Assembly (NCBI GenBank): GCA_013397695.1
Contig: VYZI01000040.1
Span: 2,153,376-2,217,375, forward strand
Direction of reading: 5' to 3'
DNA length: 64,000 nt
DNA from: Centropus unirufus
Lineage: Eukaryota; Chordata; Aves; Cuculiformes; Centropidae
The notes beneath the pieces were generated by a model. The model worked only from the letters and a program-made list of their open reading frames with translations, did not search any database and was not told the origin of the DNA. Shown one piece after another: positions 61,501-64,000 of this stretch; the first letter of the stretch is position 1; the number at the start of each line of letters is the position of its first letter. The position numbers and the translations under genes were made by a program.

Positions 61501-64000
61501 AAACACAACAGTTTCAAATATCCTATGTAATATAAAAATGAATATCTTCCAAGGTAATCTTTTCATCAAGGTATTTATTACTACAGATCACCTTTTTGTG
61601 TTCTGTTTATTCCTCTAGTCCTATCTCTTGTGAAGTAGAAAATCCAGATAATTATGGTCACTGGCTGCTGGTATTGTGCAATTGGTTGGTCTGGATGGAA
61701 GACCACATTACAGAAATATAGAGGCTGTAACTTCTCAGGTGTATGAGTACTATGCAACATAATCTATAAAATATTTGGTAGTTTTAGAAGTTTTCTCTTT
61801 ATATTTTGAATGAATATCAAATTTAGTTGTATGAATTAAACCCTATAACTAAGTTTTAAGACAACTTGGGGTCAAGATCCTTACATGCAAGAGAACATGA
61901 AGACATCCAGCACTATTTTAGCTGTTTTGTGAGAACCTCTCAAGCCCTATTTCCCTCCATCAATCGCCAGCTGACTGATCATGGTGACATGGGCTGGGGC
62001 CTCAGTGGATTAATTAAGAGCTGAAACTGTTTTCCTGAAAAATGCTTATGTTTTGGATACAAGTTTTTGGAACTTGGCAGAGTTTCAGGCTCTGAAATAC
62101 AAGAGTATAAAGAGCTTGCACGGAGTGCAGATTTGTAGTTTGGTTTTGTATATTCCTGTTTTTTTTCCACAAAGCGCTTCAAAATTGAGATGAATAACTT
62201 TTTTTTTTCCTTTTATTTTCAACTCTGTAACTCTGGAACCATGTGGGATGCGCCGTCTGCTATCCCAGATGCAGAACAATACATACAAAGGGGCTGTTGT
62301 TAGAAAACCTTCATACCCCTGAGTTTAAATATGACTCAGTTAATAGAAGTGTTCCAGATGCTGTTATGAGCATTGCAGAGCCTGTAAGTTAGTTACACTT
62401 TCTGCTTTCTTATTAGAAGGAAACTCTACATGTGAACACAGCACTCGGAAGTTAGGGATGTGAGGGAAAGGCTGCCCAAAGAAAGCAATGGTTTGTCACA
62501 TTACACTCTGCTAAGGAATGTGGATATTAAATGTGTCGGGTGCAGTGCTACTGGTCTGTGACAGGTCTGGTGAGCAAAACCCAAGGCACCGATGCAAAGC
62601 AAATTACTTGTTATCTATGAAGATACCTAAGCAGTAAGGAAAAATTAGGGATGAGAGGAACCTCAAATAATTTTTGGGCAGAATTTTTAAAACTATGGCC
62701 TGTGATTGCCTTCCTTCTATTGTTTGTCTTCCTATCTTTTGCAAGAGCTTGTTTCGAAGTCCCTTGGGAACCTTGAATGTCCTCTCTGGGGAGAAAGAAG
62801 TCAGCTTTAAGTGCAGGCCCTCAGGATTCGTTGTGAAAATCTGATCCTGTTTCTTTTAAAATAAAACCACACAGGCATGTAAAGAGAAAAAGCATGTGAC
62901 GTGTATATCAGAGCTCTGGCAGATAAGAACGTGTAGGCTCCTCTGGGAGTTGAGTTGTTAGAAGAAATTTCGCCTATCACAACTCCTTCACTCTGGAACA
63001 TGGCCAGCTGCTTGCTGTGGTGTTAGCTATTGTTACTAAAACTGTGGTCATTGCAGGATGAGGTAGGTTGTAGTCTGTGAGGTAGGACTACCTTGAGCTG
63101 AATACAGAGTAAAATCAGAGCAGAGCGGTGTGGTAGGGAGAGGCTTGGCCCATCTGAGCCTAGAATTCCCGCTCTCTGTTTCTTACTGAGGCTTCTTTGG
63201 GGAGGCTGTGGTAGAGGAGGGCTTCCTACAGGGCTATAAACCATTGAGCCTTGGTGGCCTTCGCTGTGGTGGTGTTGATTAATGCCCTCCCATCTGCTGA
63301 TCTCCACTGCTTTGGGAGACAAGTTGCCCTCTCCCAGAGGTGGCAGGTTCCTTCCCTTGGTGCCTCTCTTGGCAGCCAATATGGCATCATGGATGGTCAT
63401 ACCATCTCAGGAATTATTTTGTTGTGGTGTTGAAACCACAGCGCGTTGCCAGGAGCTTTTCAAATTTAATTTGTCATTTCCTTAATGCAAGCTAAATATT
63501 AGCCTTTATTTTGACAATTTTACAAGTTTATCTGATCTAAATGGAGCTATTATTTTTAATTCCACCTGAGTAATTGTTATTCTATCTCATGTAAGAGTTA
63601 ACATGATTAATCACACTTCTGTATACCAAAAGGTGTGGCTTCATGATGGATTTTAGCTGATCTAAGGCCATGGTGCTGATAAGGACGACGGCTGCGCTTC
63701 CTACTTCTCCCTGGTACCAGCATGAGGAGTTGTTGGTTGTGCTGAGCAGGCTCAGTGTGCCACTTGCCCTGAAAACTAGCCAGAAAAAAAGGCCAGTGGT
63801 AAGGGGAGGGGTAGAGAGCATATTTGCTGTAGTGAGGAGTAGTCTGGAGGCTGAGAGTGGCTTCGCTGTTGCCAGAGCCGTGGATGTTGGAGCACGAGTC
63901 TTCCTCAGTAAGGCTGGGTGAGAGTGGCTGTCAGAGCTCCCACCCTGCCAAGCCGAGGGAGAGAACCGGCAGGTAGGGAGATTGATTTGGCAGTGCACAA
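58537..64000 (+). other. PARD3: PARD3 intron 2, 3' part within window: no gene seen
   Basis: AT-rich intronic DNA up to about 63050. It holds a pyrimidine mirror repeat (60920-60939) and T-runs at 61300-61313 and 62199-62209. From about 63110 the sequence is GC-richer, with overlapping open frames on both strands (minus 63023-63400 and 63582-63998; plus 63251-63485 and 63670-63921). None is recognisable or bounded by good splice sites. PARD3 exon 3 is not present. Confidence 0.6.
60920..60939. repeat. C/T mirror repeat (triplex-prone tract)
   Basis: TTCCCCTCCCCCCTCCCCTT is mirror-symmetric and entirely pyrimidine, within a longer pyrimidine stretch from about 60901 to 60950. Such mirror repeats can form intramolecular triplex DNA under superhelical stress. 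The complementary strand has G runs of 4, 6 and 4. Confidence 0.75.

Noticed and set aside
1..64000. CRISPR arrays, bacterial operons, rRNA or intact tRNA genes, endogenous retroviruses
   Set aside because: There are no spaced direct repeats, Shine-Dalgarno-led gene runs, RNA gene cores or LTR-like pairs. All features fit a vertebrate intron.

Overview
This window looks like vertebrate nuclear DNA, most likely from a bird. It carries three decayed CR1 LINE fragments, few other interspersed repeats, and one very sparse gene. The gene is the 5' end of PARD3 (partitioning-defective 3, the Par-3 polarity scaffold) on the + strand. Coding exon 1 (80-199, 40 codons) lies in a CpG island at the left edge. 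Coding exon 2 (48070-48171, 34 codons) lies about 48 kb downstream. Both are phase 0 at both ends with good splice consensus. Joined, they give the first 74 residues of the Par-3 N-terminal PB1-like oligomerisation domain. I found nothing resembling exon 3, so intron 2 runs off the right edge. The species cannot be named from this sequence alone.

Layout: 1-79 is partial 5'UTR with a GAG-type trinucleotide run. 1 to about 720 is the CpG island. 200-48069 is intron 1, AT-rich, with two CR1 fragments on + (10985-11700, 46980-47767), one on - (43738-44043), several small tandem and inverted repeats, long homopolymer tracts, and a 71-base assembly gap (29507-29577) next to a 33-base poly-T. From 48172 to the end is intron 2.

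The most interesting signal is in intron 2. At 58381-58536 a 52-codon open frame starts at an ATG in good Kozak context. It is CpG-enriched relative to the intron around it, encodes a basic Ser/Arg/Lys-rich peptide, and ends at CAG|GTTTGT in phase 0. Sequence composition drops to ordinary AT-rich intron immediately after. Phase 0 is what would be needed to splice in frame to PARD3 exon 3. A CpG-enriched block with a 9-bp hairpin lies 200-350 bases upstream. I do not recognise the peptide. It could be an undescribed alternative first exon or cassette exon of PARD3, an exon of a nested gene, or chance. Nearly all other open frames in the window look like chance frames in intronic DNA.
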